A DNA stretch of 64,000 nt, taken from positions 496,001 through 560,000 of the forward strand of contig NZ_FNFF01000002.1 in the NCBI RefSeq assembly GCF_900100315.1, given 5' to 3'. The notes beneath the pieces are model-generated. The model was not told the DNA's origin and searched no databases. It saw only the letters and a list, made by a program, of their open reading frames with translations. Positions 31,501 through 40,902 of the stretch are shown here, piece after piece. The translations under genes and the position numbers were made by a program. This DNA is from Streptomyces indicus. Lineage in GTDB: Bacteria; Actinomycetota; Actinomycetes; Streptomycetales; Streptomycetaceae. How positions within the stretch are numbered: the stretch's first letter is position 1; each line of letters begins with the position of its first letter.

Positions 31501-34500
31501 TCTGGGTCTGGATCTGACGGGCCAGCGAGTCGTAGAGCGTGTAGCTGGTGCTGTAGCTGGTGCCGTCGGCCTTGAGCTTGGCGACCGAGGTCCAGGACGG
31601 GGCAGTCTGGCTCACACCGTAGGCAAAGGTGGCCGAGGCGCTGTCACCCCCGGCTTTGGACCGGTTGGGAAGCCAGGTCGCGGTGATCCGGCCGAGCGCG
31701 TCCCGTGCGTATTCGGTGCGCTTGAGGTTGGCGTCGAGTGTGTACGTGACCGAGCCGCGCGTCGCGTCGAAGTACGTGTAGTTCTTGTGGGTCTGGCCGT
31801 TGGAGGACAGCTTCGGGAGTGTGACGATGACACCGGTCAGCGGCCCTGCTGCGGCCGGGTAGTAGGTGGTGGTGGTGACCCTGCCTTCAGCGTCTGTCAC
31901 CTTCAGCGGGCGGCCGAGCTTGGCTGTGTCGGTGTCGAACGTCGTCGCGGCGACCGTCCGCCAGGATCCGGCGCCGGGGTTCCGGTCCGCCGTGCCGTTC
32001 GCCGCCGGGTATCCGGTGGGCATACCGGTCCATGTGGGCAGCCCCAGGACCGGAGTCTGGTCGGCGGTCCAAGCCGTCGCCGAGGGGTTGTCGAAGACGG
32101 TGGCCGCGTCGGACAGCACATCTCCGCGGGTGGCGGTCGAGGTGGGCAGCGTCAGCTTGTCGTCGGTGTCCGCGCAGGATTTGCCGACTGTGCGGGTACG
32201 CGAAACCAAGGAGGTCAAACCCTTGGCCTCGTTGCGCGCATACCAGGTGCGCGTGCAGGTCTCGTCGCCCCCGACGCCCCACTCACCGTGGTTCTCGGTC
32301 TTGGTGACCATGCCATAGGTGGGGTCGTACGTATGCGAGGTGGCAGCCGTCCGCCACTTCTTCGGGACGGTCAGCCAGGTGTGCTGAAACGTCCGCGAGG
32401 TGCGCACGAAGTAGGCCTTGGTGTGTGCGTACGACTTCTGCTGGCTGGCGGTCTGCCGGTCCCACAGGTCGTTGACGCTGAACGAGATCGCGGTGGCCCC
32501 GTCGTACGTGACCTCCTGACGCAGTTGGCCCGCGTACTGCTCGTGGTCGGTGACCGTCGGCACGGTCGCACCGGGCAGCGTGACCGGCGCGACGCTCGCA
32601 CTGCGGGTGGACCCGTCCTTGCGCTTGTCCCCGTGCATGCCCAGGTGGAAGACCTTCACGGTCTTGGAGCGGGTCGCGCCCGCCTCCCCGGTGTACGCGG
32701 TGACCTTCTGGTAGCCGCGCCAGACCGACCAGGTGCGCTCCTTCTCCTTGGTGAAGGGGTCGTCGCTGTAGTGCCAGCCCGGCCCGTCGTAGACGTAACC
32801 GCTCTCGACAGCGGGATTCTTACCGGTCGGATCACTCGCGATGACCGACGTCACCCGGTACTTGTGGAACCAGTCGAGTGCCGTGTCCCCGCCATTGATC
32901 TTCCAGTTCACCGGGTAGCACGACAGGTTGTTGTCGTCCTCGGCCGCAGGCATGGTCGTGCCGCGGACGCATTCCGGGTTGGAGAGCACGACCGTCGTGA
33001 TCGCGCCCGTTTCCGAGGTGATGGTGGACATGCGAGGCCGGGTCAGCGGCAGGATGTTCGCCCCTCCCGGCTGGGTGCCGCCTTCGACGCGGTTGGGACG
33101 CTGCTGGTAGGTGAAGCCGACCGGTGGCAACGAGATGGCGGTGCCGTCGAGGCCGGTGCGCTTGAGCGAAGTCAGGGTGAGGACCTGGTCGGAGCTGTTG
33201 CCGATGTCCTGCCCGTCGAAGAACTCCTGGGTCAGCGCGTAGGCATCGACCGGCTTGAACGCGTCCGGCTCAGCAGCCGTGGACCACGCATATGTCTCGA
33301 TGCCGGTGAGCCGCTTGCGCGTGAAGAACGACGGTCCGGTGGAAAGACAGTCGGTCTCGGTGGCCGAGCAGATGCCGTCGAAGGGGACGTCAGGCCAGTT
33401 GTCCGCCGTGTCCTTGTTGAGGGTCTCGCACGACGAGGCGGTGCAGCGCTCCTTGTACGAGAACCCGACCTTCCCCGACGGATTTCCGGTGAACAGGCTC
33501 TCCACGCGCTGGCCGTACCGGATCTCGGTCGGGTGACCGCCACGGACGTATGAGGCGAGCTTCTGCTTGTCGCCGTTCTGCGCGTAGTGGTTGGTCTCCT
33601 TTGCGTACCAGTACGTGGAGGCGTTGCCGTGCACGTCCTGAACGAGGTCGAGATTCCAGCGCCACGCCTGGGTCTTGGCACGCCCCGCGAACGTGGTGCC
33701 CGACGAGTAGCCGGGCTCACCGCTGTCATCGCCGAACACCGGCACGGTCCAGGTGGAGTTCGTGCGCTGGGTGTCGGCGCCGGGGAGTTTGTTCAGACCG
33801 AAGGTGTACGTGGTGCCGTCGCCAGTGACGACCTTCCAGTACTCACCCTTGCCGTCGCCCTTGCCGTCCTTGATGTCGTCGCCGTCATCGCCATTGTCCG
33901 CGCCGGTGACATGGAACACCTGCGAAGCGTCGTCGTTCTTCAGCCGCCACTGACCGGTCGTGTCGTCCTTGACGAGTTCGGTGGAGGAGCCGTTCAAGAC
34001 CAGAGAGGCGTTCTCGTACTTCCAGCACTGGTCGGACTTCTCGCTCTGCCCGTCGTCCTCGCAACTGCCGTACTTGCGCTCTATGTACGACTCAGTGAGA
34101 GAGAACCCTTCACCGATTAGCGAGCCCTGGTTGTTGGTGTTGGCGGTCCGGCCGTCGATACTGCCGGAGTCGTAGGCCAGGTTCAGCGGGGGAACCGGCC
34201 CGGCCACCGCCGGAGGCACGGTGATGGGGTACGACCAGGTGAACGAGCCCGAGGATGCGCCCGCTTCCCACGTCGCGGATGCGGTCAGCGGGGTCGCCTG
34301 GTGATCGCCGGCGCCGGTGGGGGACGTCGTGGTGGAAAGCGCCGAGACCGCCAGCACAGTCGGCGCATCGGCAGCCGAGAGGGTCGTACGGGCGGTGACT
34401 TCCTCCGCCCGTACGTCATTGACGGACCCCAGCGGCGTGGTGGTGCGGCAGGTCTCCTTCTCGGGGGTGGTCAGCGCACAGGAAGGTAGCCTCACCAGTC

Positions 34501-35056
34501 CAAGTCGAGTAGACCAGTTGCCGCCGATCATCGAAGCGAACGAGCTGTAGTCCACTGTGACTTCGGCGGCACCCTGCTGCTCGGCCCCTACGGTGAACAG
34601 CACACCCGTGATGCCGACCCGCTCGGCGGCCCGCTGATCCAGGACCCGGATGCTCGCCGTCCCGGAGGCCACGGCGCGCGCTTGCCTGCGGGTGGCGTCC
34701 TGCGACTCGGCGCTGACACCGATCAACGCCGAGCTGTCGGCATGGGTCGTGAGCTCGGCGCGCGACACAGCGGCCTTGGGCCACTCCGCGCGCCGCTCGC
34801 TGCGGGCTTGCTCGATCAGGCGCCGGTTGGCGTCCTTGTCCCTCGCGACGCGGGAGCGGGCTTCCTTCGCGCCCAGGCCCGACAACGTTCTGACTTTGCT
34901 GACCCTGCTGTTGGCAGGTTCAGGGGCAGTCGGGGCACTAGCGGCAGCGGCCAGTGACGGCAGGGACGCGGGGACGGCCAGGGCGAGAAAGAGCGCGCCG
35001 ACCACTGGCAGTCTGCCAAGGCCGCGTCGGTCTCCCGGCGGTCGTGATCTCAACAC
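28517..35056 (-). CDS. Secreted RHS/YD-repeat polymorphic toxin with nuclease-like C-terminal tip
   Basis: A 2,179-residue protein. The N-terminal signal peptide (VVGALFLALAVPASLPSLAA) suggests Sec export. Many YD/RHS repeats follow (YDSLARQIQT, YDLYGREVSST, YDELGRKTGL) and build the toxin shell. The RHS core ends in the typical GAREYDSSTGQFISVDPL and NNNPATLSDPTG. The last 275 residues are unique: a linker and a final domain with GDAWVDEMRADFKEMKS and KVDMVVIDLR, the layout of PD-(D/E)XK nucleases such as CdiA-type tRNases. The start GTG 35054-35056 was chosen for the signal peptide; GGAGAG lies 10 bases upstream. The LamG gene precedes it and a candidate immunity gene follows. Confidence 0.88.
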   Translation of the reverse strand: MLRSRPPGDRRGLGRLPVVGALFLALAVPASLPSLAAAASAPTAPEPANSRVSKVRTLSGLGAKEARSRVARDKDANRRLIEQARSERRAEWPKAAVSRAELTTHADSSALIGVSAESQDATRRQARAVASGTASIRVLDQRAAERVGITGVLFTVGAEQQGAAEVTVDYSSFASMIGGNWSTRLGLVRLPSCALTTPEKETCRTTTPLGSVNDVRAEEVTARTTLSAADAPTVLAVSALSTTTSPTGAGDHQATPLTASATWEAGASSGSFTWSYPITVPPAVAGPVPPLNLAYDSGSIDGRTANTNNQGSLIGEGFSLTESYIERKYGSCEDDGQSEKSDQCWKYENASLVLNGSSTELVKDDTTGQWRLKNDDASQVFHVTGADNGDDGDDIKDGKGDGKGEYWKVVTGDGTTYTFGLNKLPGADTQRTNSTWTVPVFGDDSGEPGYSSGTTFAGRAKTQAWRWNLDLVQDVHGNASTYWYAKETNHYAQNGDKQKLASYVRGGHPTEIRYGQRVESLFTGNPSGKVGFSYKERCTASSCETLNKDTADNWPDVPFDGICSATETDCLSTGPSFFTRKRLTGIETYAWSTAAEPDAFKPVDAYALTQEFFDGQDIGNSSDQVLTLTSLKRTGLDGTAISLPPVGFTYQQRPNRVEGGTQPGGANILPLTRPRMSTITSETGAITTVVLSNPECVRGTTMPAAEDDNNLSCYPVNWKINGGDTALDWFHKYRVTSVIASDPTGKNPAVESGYVYDGPGWHYSDDPFTKEKERTWSVWRGYQKVTAYTGEAGATRSKTVKVFHLGMHGDKRKDGSTRSASVAPVTLPGATVPTVTDHEQYAGQLRQEVTYDGATAISFSVNDLWDRQTASQQKSYAHTKAYFVRTSRTFQHTWLTVPKKWRTAATSHTYDPTYGMVTKTENHGEWGVGGDETCTRTWYARNEAKGLTSLVSRTRTVGKSCADTDDKLTLPTSTATRGDVLSDAATVFDNPSATAWTADQTPVLGLPTWTGMPTGYPAANGTADRNPGAGSWRTVAATTFDTDTAKLGRPLKVTDAEGRVTTTTYYPAAAGPLTGVIVTLPKLSSNGQTHKNYTYFDATRGSVTYTLDANLKRTEYARDALGRITATWLPNRSKAGGDSASATFAYGVSQTAPSWTSVAKLKADGTSYSTSYTLYDSLARQIQTQTPGANGGRILTDTRYDARGLAVRTQSDAYDSSKAPNSTYMGVDYAQAPVQNDTVYDGAGRSVKTTLSSWGTKKWDTTTSYTGDSTATSAVEGGTATRVITDALGRTTETRTYAGPLPDDTAYGATVGTSYTRVATTYTRDAKPLTVTGPDGSVWSHVYDLYGREVSSTDPDKGTVTTGWTTLDQVDYTKDSRGQLVYFGYDELGRKTGLWHTSRTDANKLAEWTFDGLLKGLPDKSVRYENGVNQTNSKAYTKEVTAYDSLGRPTTTTLTLPSDDPMVTSGAVTATTTFGTAYRLDGTLNNTKEPAAAGLPAETVETLYNDAGLPTQQSGISGYLLGVDYSAIGQVHQLELGTSASAKRVFISRTYEPGTGRLLTSSTDDQTRGPIQDLQYGYDQAGNVTSIFDRADTGAGADQQCFSYDGQRRLTDAWTPKSADCSPTGRTVANLGGPAAYWTSYTYTDSGQRKTEKQNTATPVTSTYCYDATRKHRLKAIVTSTAADACDTAAAQYTYDNAGNTETRAEKARSTVAQALKWNQEGKLAKLTEAGTDTNYLYDADGELLIRRDTASAGETVLYLGATEVHLKSGKKWADRRYSAAGSTIAVRSNKSGTETLSFLSADHHGTSGTAVTSDSTQKLSKRYTTPFGADRGTAVGTWPDDKGFLGKSVDSGTGLTHVGAREYDSSTGQFISVDPLLTLDQHQSLNGYSYANNNPATLSDPTGMAVPECLQGLISCTGGIPDTKEERERKAAQTQRNSRGTAPVYNNGRSGSAAPGSPRMGRAMEAILFTNQEIAAQLRKERVKQILDGKFDLTNYKEEALEEAMDDNCKRGARDGCAAFKLGSAIQDWLTTDEEADAKEIMERIDESWKYPNKSKKSVFGFDTDEEFQIALTLAIHGHKVMSRNDRQKPPHAGDAWVDEMRADFKEMKSLRSDGLRDHLKKADQKQKVDMVVIDLRKGGMDEDDAWDGIRQFTRSRAPENVQKVVIYGRGYMIEEDL

Positions 35057-35205
35057 GGTGTGCCAACTCTCCAGGAAATAGGCAGGGCGGAGCGGCGGCC
35101 CGGGGACCGGGCCGCCGCGGAACAAATGAACCGATGGGCCCGGGCGCGGACGGAATCCCCTCCGCGCCCGGAATCGCTCACGCGACGCTGCGTGAGCGGC
35201 TGGGC

Positions 35206-38200
35206 TCAGTCACCGACTACTGCGGACTTGTGGTGGGCGCTCTGCAGTGCGCCCGCCCAGAGCCGGATGCGGTCGACACGGCCGGGCACAAAGCTGGTCC
35301 AGGCGCTGTTCAGCCAGCCCTTGCCGACGGCCACACCACCGGTACCCGCCTCAGCGGTGAACTCGGTGGGCTGCCCCTGCCGGTCGATCAGGAACAGGCT
35401 GACCGTGCCTGCCTGCGCGTCGTACGAGCCGACCAGTTGAACCTCGGTGCCGAGCACCGCGGCCTCATCGCTCTGCACCGACGTGCCGGTACCGTCAGCG
35501 GTGAGCCGCCCGAAGTGCCAGCGCCCCAGGGCCCAGGTCTCCGACTTTGGCTCGCCCGTCGTCTCGTCGATGATCGGGTCGCCGTTCTCGTCGAGGACCT
35601 CGTGCCCGGTCGGGTCGACCCCGGTCTTCTCGAACCACAACCCCCATGATGAACCGGTTGCCGTGCGCTGCCCCAGGATCTGGACCGCATGTCCGTTCGG
35701 CTTGTTCGCCAGAGCGGCACCGTCGACGAGAGCATCCACCGCCACGGTGAACGAACCGGTCGCGTCGACGAGCGGCGTGTCGGTGAACTCCGCACCGCCT
35801 GTGCCGTTCAAGACGACTGATTCGCCGTTCAGGGTTGCTCCGGCTCCGAGCGAGAGGGTCGCGTTGTAGTTCGTGGTGGTGTCCTTGACGGTGGTGCCGG
35901 AGGCACCGGACGCGTTGAGGTCCGCGACCAGTTCGAGATGCGGCAGACCGGAGCCGTCCGGGCCGTCCGTGAGCTTTGCCTCTGTGGCGATCTCATCGGC
36001 GGACTTAGCAGCCTGCCAGACCACCATCTCGTCGATCTCGCCGGGGAAGTGGTCGACGTACGTGCCCTTGTACTTCACCCGACCCACCTGGAAACCGCCG
36101 TTGGATGCCCAGTTGCTCGTGATGGTGTCGGTGCCTTGGAGCTGCCCGTTGACGTAGAGCGACATGACGTTCTTGTCATGGTCGACAACCCCCGCAAGGT
36201 GCGTCCAGACCTTGGCCTGCGCCGGGGACTTGCTGTTCACTCGCTGGTTGTCGAGAGCAGTGGCCGCCACGTCCGCGTCCGCCAGCCGCAGGCACCACAC
36301 CTTCGCGGTCTCGCAGTACCCGAGGAAGAACGGGCTGTAGTACGTGCCGTCCTGCCCAGCCACCGTGAAGTTGTGCCCAGTGGCATCCATCCGGACCCAC
36401 GTGGACACGGTGTACGAAGCCGCGGTCTCCAGAACGGGTTTGGTGGAGGCTGCATAGGCCGAGTTCTCCAGCCACAGCCCTTGGTCCTGGCCGAGAACTG
36501 CCGGTGTGGTCTCAGTGGCCGGAGTCTTGACGATCTCGCCACGGCGCCCGTTCGGGGTACGTGCTGCACCGGACAGGGTCAGGTCGTTGCGCAGAGCCGG
36601 GTCCGTGGTCGACCTGTCTACGGCCGCACCGCTGGTCTCGTCGAAGTTCCAGCGGCCGATGGCCTGCGGCCCCTCACTGACCAGGAAGCGGACGATCTGC
36701 TCCTCGCCGCCCAGCGGGTACGCGGCGGACTTCGCCTGAACGTGCAGAAGTTTGGTGCCCGACGAGGGCGGGGTGATGGTCGCCCGGTACGTGGCACCGT
36801 TCATCCACTGCGACCAGGCCGCATCGGTGGAGAGCTTGTACCGGTAGCCGGTGTTGGTGCTGGTCTCACCGGCAGCGGGGCCGAAGAGGACGGTGCCCGG
36901 CTTGCTGGGCCCGCCGCCGGCTGTACAGGTGCCGCCGGAAACGCATTCGCTGTAAACCGTCCAGGAGCTGACAGTCGGCTTCTGGGGGGCCTTGCTGTCG
37001 ACCAGGAAGTAGCACCACGGAGACGCGGAGCTGCTGAGATGGCTCGCATCACTGTTGTAGAGAGACCAGGTGTAGGCCGCATAGCGATAGAGCTTGCCGT
37101 CGACGAGTGGGGTGTCCCAATCCTTTGTCTGCTCCGGGAAGTTCTTCAGGGTGCTGCTGTAGGAGACATAGCCGGTGGTTGGCTTGAGTGATCCGGTGGT
37201 CGGTGGTGGGGCATCCGCCCACGTCGTTCCGTTCTTGACGTCGATGTCGAAGTAGACGCGCAGCCGCCCCTCCGCCTCACCTCCCGACGCCGTCTCGGGT
37301 GTGGCCAGGAGGTCCGGCTTGGGATCGGTGATCACACTGGGTGCCGTCTCCGACTTACTGCAGACACGGCTCGAACCGGCCTTGATGCCGTACGCACTCG
37401 GCACGGCGGGCAGGCTGACGTAGCTGACCTTCAGGACCGCGTCGTCATCGAACCGCTTCCAGGCGACGGTGTCGCTCTCGTCCTTGGCCATCAGCATCAG
37501 CGTGAGCCGGGGGAACTTGCCTGCTGCGAAGGACTTGACCGTCGCCGTGAGGTTCTCGTCGGTCTCTTCAGGGTTGTCGTTGAAGTTGATGGGTGCTCTG
37601 GGCTGGGACGGAGAGCAGTTGGAACCTCGGCCGGCGGACACGTAGCGGTCGCCCATCTGGTCCAGCTTGGTCGGTCCCGGCCACTTGGATGAGGAGGAGA
37701 TGTTGTTGGTGCGCTCCAGGTCGACCCAGCGCGCGTCGCACGAGAACGACCAGGTCTCCGTGACGGAGAAGGTGGCGTCGAGGACATGCTTGCCCTTGAG
37801 CTTGTCCGGAGCGAACTCGAAGTACATGCGGTTCACATAGCCGTTGCCGCAGTAGTACGAGACCCCACCGATCACCGCGGTACCGCACTTGCCGACGCTC
37901 ATGCCGTTGGTGCCGCCGGAGAAGTTGTAGAACACGTCCCCGTCCGAGGACAGGACCGTACGCTCGGACTCGTTGAGTTCGACGGACGGGTCTATGTAGA
38001 GCGGCAGATCCGCTTCCGCAGTCCGCGCGACGAGTTCGGCGTCCGGGGTCACCTTGACGGAGTCTGCGTCGACGGAGACATCCATGACGGCCGACTCATC
38101 ACCGGCGCCAGGGCCGTCCAGCGGTTCCCCCTCTTCCGGAGGGGCCACCGCCACCGGTTCACCGGCGTCAGCCGCGCTGGCGCCGAGGGCCCGCACTCCG

Positions 38201-38967
38201 TCGGTCTGGGGCGCCGGACCGGGGTCTGTGCTGTCACCTGCGGAGTTCCACATCTGCGCGCTCGGCGAGCGGAACACCACTTGGCCGTTGCCGTCAACCG
38301 CTTCCATGCTGCCCGCAGCACCCGATCGCACCGCCAGCCCGTCCGCGTCGAGTGCATACTCGATACTGCGCAGTCCGGGATCGGCGGCGGCTTCGAGCGT
38401 CTCGACCTCCAGGACCTGCCGGAAGCCCTCGGCCGTCGCCGTCAGGATCAGATTGACGTCAGGACGCACGTTCTCGTAGATGGCGCGGGAGCCGTCCAGT
38501 TTGGGCGCAGGCAGCTTGCCCGGCCAGCCCATGGTGACCGACCGGCCCTTCTCGCCGATGGTCACGAGGTTGCTGCCGGCACCGCCTCCTGAGAAGACAA
38601 CGTCGACAGCCGCTGCCTTGGGAGCAACCGACCCGTCGGCACGGCTGACCAGCGTTGCGTCCGGGGTGGTCCAGCCACCGTCGACTGTGGCCACACGGAT
38701 CGGGACGATGGACTTCTCGAGCGTGAAGGTCTCACCGTCAGGATTGGCGAACACCGTTTCCCGCTCGGTGCGTTCATCGACGACCTCGACTCGGGCCCCG
38801 GTTTCTTCGGCCTTGGCCAGGGCAGCTTCGGACGAAGTCTGTCCGACGCTTTCGGCAGCACGCGCGGATTCGGCCATGGCGGGCGTCACCTGGAGAGTCA
38901 GCGCAGCCAACGCCAGGACTGCCAGCGAACCGGACAGACGGGAGGTGCGCCCTCTTCGGGACTTCAT
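35206..38967 (-). CDS. Secreted LamG-domain protein preceding the RHS toxin
   Basis: A 1,253-residue exported protein with a clear signal peptide (LSGSLAVLALAALTLQVTPAMA). The middle has a DNRLRE-like beta region (residues about 330-520). Two concanavalin-like LamG domains follow, the first opening GRWNFDETSGAAVD and closing FPGEIDEMVVW, the second from about LVADLNASGASG to RVDRIRLWAG. Such proteins bind glycans or surfaces. It lies 149 bases upstream of the RHS gene on the same strand and is often its neighbour in Streptomyces, so a joint role (display or delivery) is likely but inferred. The start ATG 38965-38967 has AGAGG eight bases upstream. Confidence 0.85.
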   Translation of the reverse strand: MKSRRGRTSRLSGSLAVLALAALTLQVTPAMAESARAAESVGQTSSEAALAKAEETGARVEVVDERTERETVFANPDGETFTLEKSIVPIRVATVDGGWTTPDATLVSRADGSVAPKAAAVDVVFSGGGAGSNLVTIGEKGRSVTMGWPGKLPAPKLDGSRAIYENVRPDVNLILTATAEGFRQVLEVETLEAAADPGLRSIEYALDADGLAVRSGAAGSMEAVDGNGQVVFRSPSAQMWNSAGDSTDPGPAPQTDGVRALGASAADAGEPVAVAPPEEGEPLDGPGAGDESAVMDVSVDADSVKVTPDAELVARTAEADLPLYIDPSVELNESERTVLSSDGDVFYNFSGGTNGMSVGKCGTAVIGGVSYYCGNGYVNRMYFEFAPDKLKGKHVLDATFSVTETWSFSCDARWVDLERTNNISSSSKWPGPTKLDQMGDRYVSAGRGSNCSPSQPRAPINFNDNPEETDENLTATVKSFAAGKFPRLTLMLMAKDESDTVAWKRFDDDAVLKVSYVSLPAVPSAYGIKAGSSRVCSKSETAPSVITDPKPDLLATPETASGGEAEGRLRVYFDIDVKNGTTWADAPPPTTGSLKPTTGYVSYSSTLKNFPEQTKDWDTPLVDGKLYRYAAYTWSLYNSDASHLSSSASPWCYFLVDSKAPQKPTVSSWTVYSECVSGGTCTAGGGPSKPGTVLFGPAAGETSTNTGYRYKLSTDAAWSQWMNGATYRATITPPSSGTKLLHVQAKSAAYPLGGEEQIVRFLVSEGPQAIGRWNFDETSGAAVDRSTTDPALRNDLTLSGAARTPNGRRGEIVKTPATETTPAVLGQDQGLWLENSAYAASTKPVLETAASYTVSTWVRMDATGHNFTVAGQDGTYYSPFFLGYCETAKVWCLRLADADVAATALDNQRVNSKSPAQAKVWTHLAGVVDHDKNVMSLYVNGQLQGTDTITSNWASNGGFQVGRVKYKGTYVDHFPGEIDEMVVWQAAKSADEIATEAKLTDGPDGSGLPHLELVADLNASGASGTTVKDTTTNYNATLSLGAGATLNGESVVLNGTGGAEFTDTPLVDATGSFTVAVDALVDGAALANKPNGHAVQILGQRTATGSSWGLWFEKTGVDPTGHEVLDENGDPIIDETTGEPKSETWALGRWHFGRLTADGTGTSVQSDEAAVLGTEVQLVGSYDAQAGTVSLFLIDRQGQPTEFTAEAGTGGVAVGKGWLNSAWTSFVPGRVDRIRLWAGALQSAHHKSAVVGD

Positions 38968-39890
38968 GAAAGGCCCTCTTGGCACAAGGCCATCAGGCCA
39001 ATGGGCAGGGACTGCAGCGTTGACATACAGAAACCGTTTCGCGTGAAGCCGCCAGGAGTTCAGCCCAGGCGGGCAAGAAGAGTCGTACGTGGGGACAGGA
39101 CGGCCGAGACGGCTGGCGTAATGTGCGCAAAGCCCTGCATGCGAGCATCTCTGCTCGCGCCCGGGTGAAGACGGGCTGTGGTGACTGCCTCGTCCGGGCA
39201 GCTTCAGATGCTCTCGCGTCGGCCGGCGTCCGACTGATGCGGACGAGCCTCAGGTCACTCGGCCGGATCCGAGCAGCGAAAGACAGCGCGCCCAGGCCAA
39301 CTCGGCACGCGCAAAAGCCCCCCGACCCACATGTTTCCCCCACCCCTGAGTCACATGATCTTTACAGGTGGAGCGAGTTAACGTCGGAACGACTTCGGCC
39401 GTCAACGTGACGCGCGCCACATCTGACCCCTTCGACAACCCGCTGAACAGGGACTATTTCCGAACCGGAGGTCATCGCTCCGAGATGTCGCCCAGGACAG
39501 GCGCAGAAGCGGAATCCACCAACTAGGCGTCGGCTCAAGGAGGTTACGAAGAGACGGGTCGGCAAGTCATCGACGCGCGGCAGCCCCACCAACCCGGGAC
39601 ATGTCCGGCAGCGCCTTCCCCGAGGACTCGAACCCATCAAGACGCATGCGGGACGTTCGGCCGACTCGGTTCCACACCCAACAAGGTGCCGGCACACCTC
39701 GACAACATCAGGCAGCAGGCGGCCTATTGAGGGCCGGATCCAGAATCAATGCGCTTGCAGCAGCAATTCGCAACCGCAGCGCGCCGCGCAGCGAGATTCC
39801 AACAGGTGCCCCAAATAGGCGCGCTGAAAAACCATCAGGCCATCATCCAACTCGAATGCAACACGGGACACGAAACGGCCGCTCCCCCAC
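38968..39890. other. Non-coding gap upstream of the LamG gene
   Basis: About 920 bases without a gene that I can support. Short open frames exist on both strands but have no ribosome-binding site and no recognisable sequence. The part nearest 38968 should hold the promoter of the LamG-RHS unit; the AT-richer stretch around 39345-39395 is the best place to look. The gap ends at the left terminal repeat of the insertion sequence. Confidence 0.4.
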
Positions 39891-39980
39891 TGAGCGGTGT
39901 GCAAGCTGAAGTTGCTGGTCACGGGTGTGGTGTGCGTGGGGCTCGGCGTGGTCGTGCTGGTCGGGGGCGGGTGACTTCAG
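39891..39980 (+). repeat. Left terminal inverted repeat of the IS
   Basis: Ninety bases, matching the reverse complement of 41450-41539 at 84 positions. In one frame both copies read a hydrophobic peptide ending in three Gly and a TGA (VCKLKLLVTG...). Differences between copies are mostly conservative in that frame. Confidence 0.85.
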
Positions 39981-39993
39981 TGATGATCGTCGG

Positions 39994-40836
39994 TCATCGG
40001 GAGACTTCGCGGTTGGTGAGGACCAGCAGGGCCCTGACCAGTGCGGTCGCCCATGTCGGGTCGGTGCGGAGCATGCCGAGCACCCGCCAGTTCTTCAGGT
40101 GGGCGAAGCCGTGCTCGACCGGGGCCCGGACGGCGGCGAGGGCCTTGTTCGAGAGCTTCTGCCCTCGGGTGAGGGGCCGGTTCTTCGCGGCCTTGTAGCC
40201 GGTGATCACCGCCGGATCGGCGCCGGGATCGTCGATGTCGTCGAGGCCGATGAATCCCAGGTCGGCGATGGCTGCGAGGCCGGACGCCCGCAGCTTGGCG
40301 GTGAGTTTGTCGTGACGGCAGGCGGTGATCTCCGAGGTGCGGCCGGGCCGGGCGGCGGAGACCCAAAGCAAGCGCCCGCGGTCGTCGGTGAGCGCGATCA
40401 CGAGCAGGCCGTGGCATTTACTCTTGCCGGAGTAGTGCTTGCGGTTGTCGCTGCCGGTGCGCCTGCGGGTGCGGATGAGTGAGCCGCCCAGGAGCACGAT
40501 GCCGCCGCCCTTTCGGGCGATCATCTTGCATGCCCAATCCAGCCTGGGGGCGCGGGCGGCCAGCAGGCCGACGACCTCGCGGACCCAGCGGGTGACGGTG
40601 GTGCGATGGATGTTGTTGCCGCCGGCCAGGTCGCCGGGCCGCTGGTCACAGCGCAGGACGGCGAGCACGATGGTGGCGATCTTCCCGGCGGGCAGGGCCC
40701 GCCAGCGCGAGCCGATCTTCTTCAGGTGGCCGCGTATCAGCTCGGCGAGGTAGTACAAGGTGGCGCTCGACAGCGGCAGGCGGGCGGTGTAGACAAGGCC
40801 GTCAGGGCCCTCGACGGCGTGGTTGTTTTTCTTCAC
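39994..40836 (-). CDS. IS5-family transposase (DDE_Tnp_4 type)
   Basis: A 280-residue transposase. The N-terminal helix-turn-helix region (residues about 45-85) includes NNIHRTTVTRWVREVV. The DDE domain shows RTGSDNRKHYSGKSKCHG, the second acidic site AIADLGFIGLDD and the Glu motif APVEHGFAHLKNW. The first catalytic position, normally Asp in LDGTLIRT-like motifs, reads LLGGSLIRT with Gly, so this copy may be inactive. The start GTG 40834-40836 has a poor ribosome-binding site. The gene ends 14 bases inside the left terminal repeat. Confidence 0.85.
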   Translation of the reverse strand: MKKNNHAVEGPDGLVYTARLPLSSATLYYLAELIRGHLKKIGSRWRALPAGKIATIVLAVLRCDQRPGDLAGGNNIHRTTVTRWVREVVGLLAARAPRLDWACKMIARKGGGIVLLGGSLIRTRRRTGSDNRKHYSGKSKCHGLLVIALTDDRGRLLWVSAARPGRTSEITACRHDKLTAKLRASGLAAIADLGFIGLDDIDDPGADPAVITGYKAAKNRPLTRGQKLSNKALAAVRAPVEHGFAHLKNWRVLGMLRTDPTWATALVRALLVLTNREVSR

Positions 40837-40902
40837 ACCAAACTCAACAGCCGCCGGGGGCCCGCCAGTTACGCCCGGTCGCGCCCCTTCCTCCGGCGCG
40901 GC

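Noticed and set aside
30236..33553. 1,105-residue open frame on the plus strand opposite the RHS gene
   Set aside because: Antisense to RHS repeats; its repetitive Val, Gly and Arg content mirrors the repeats.
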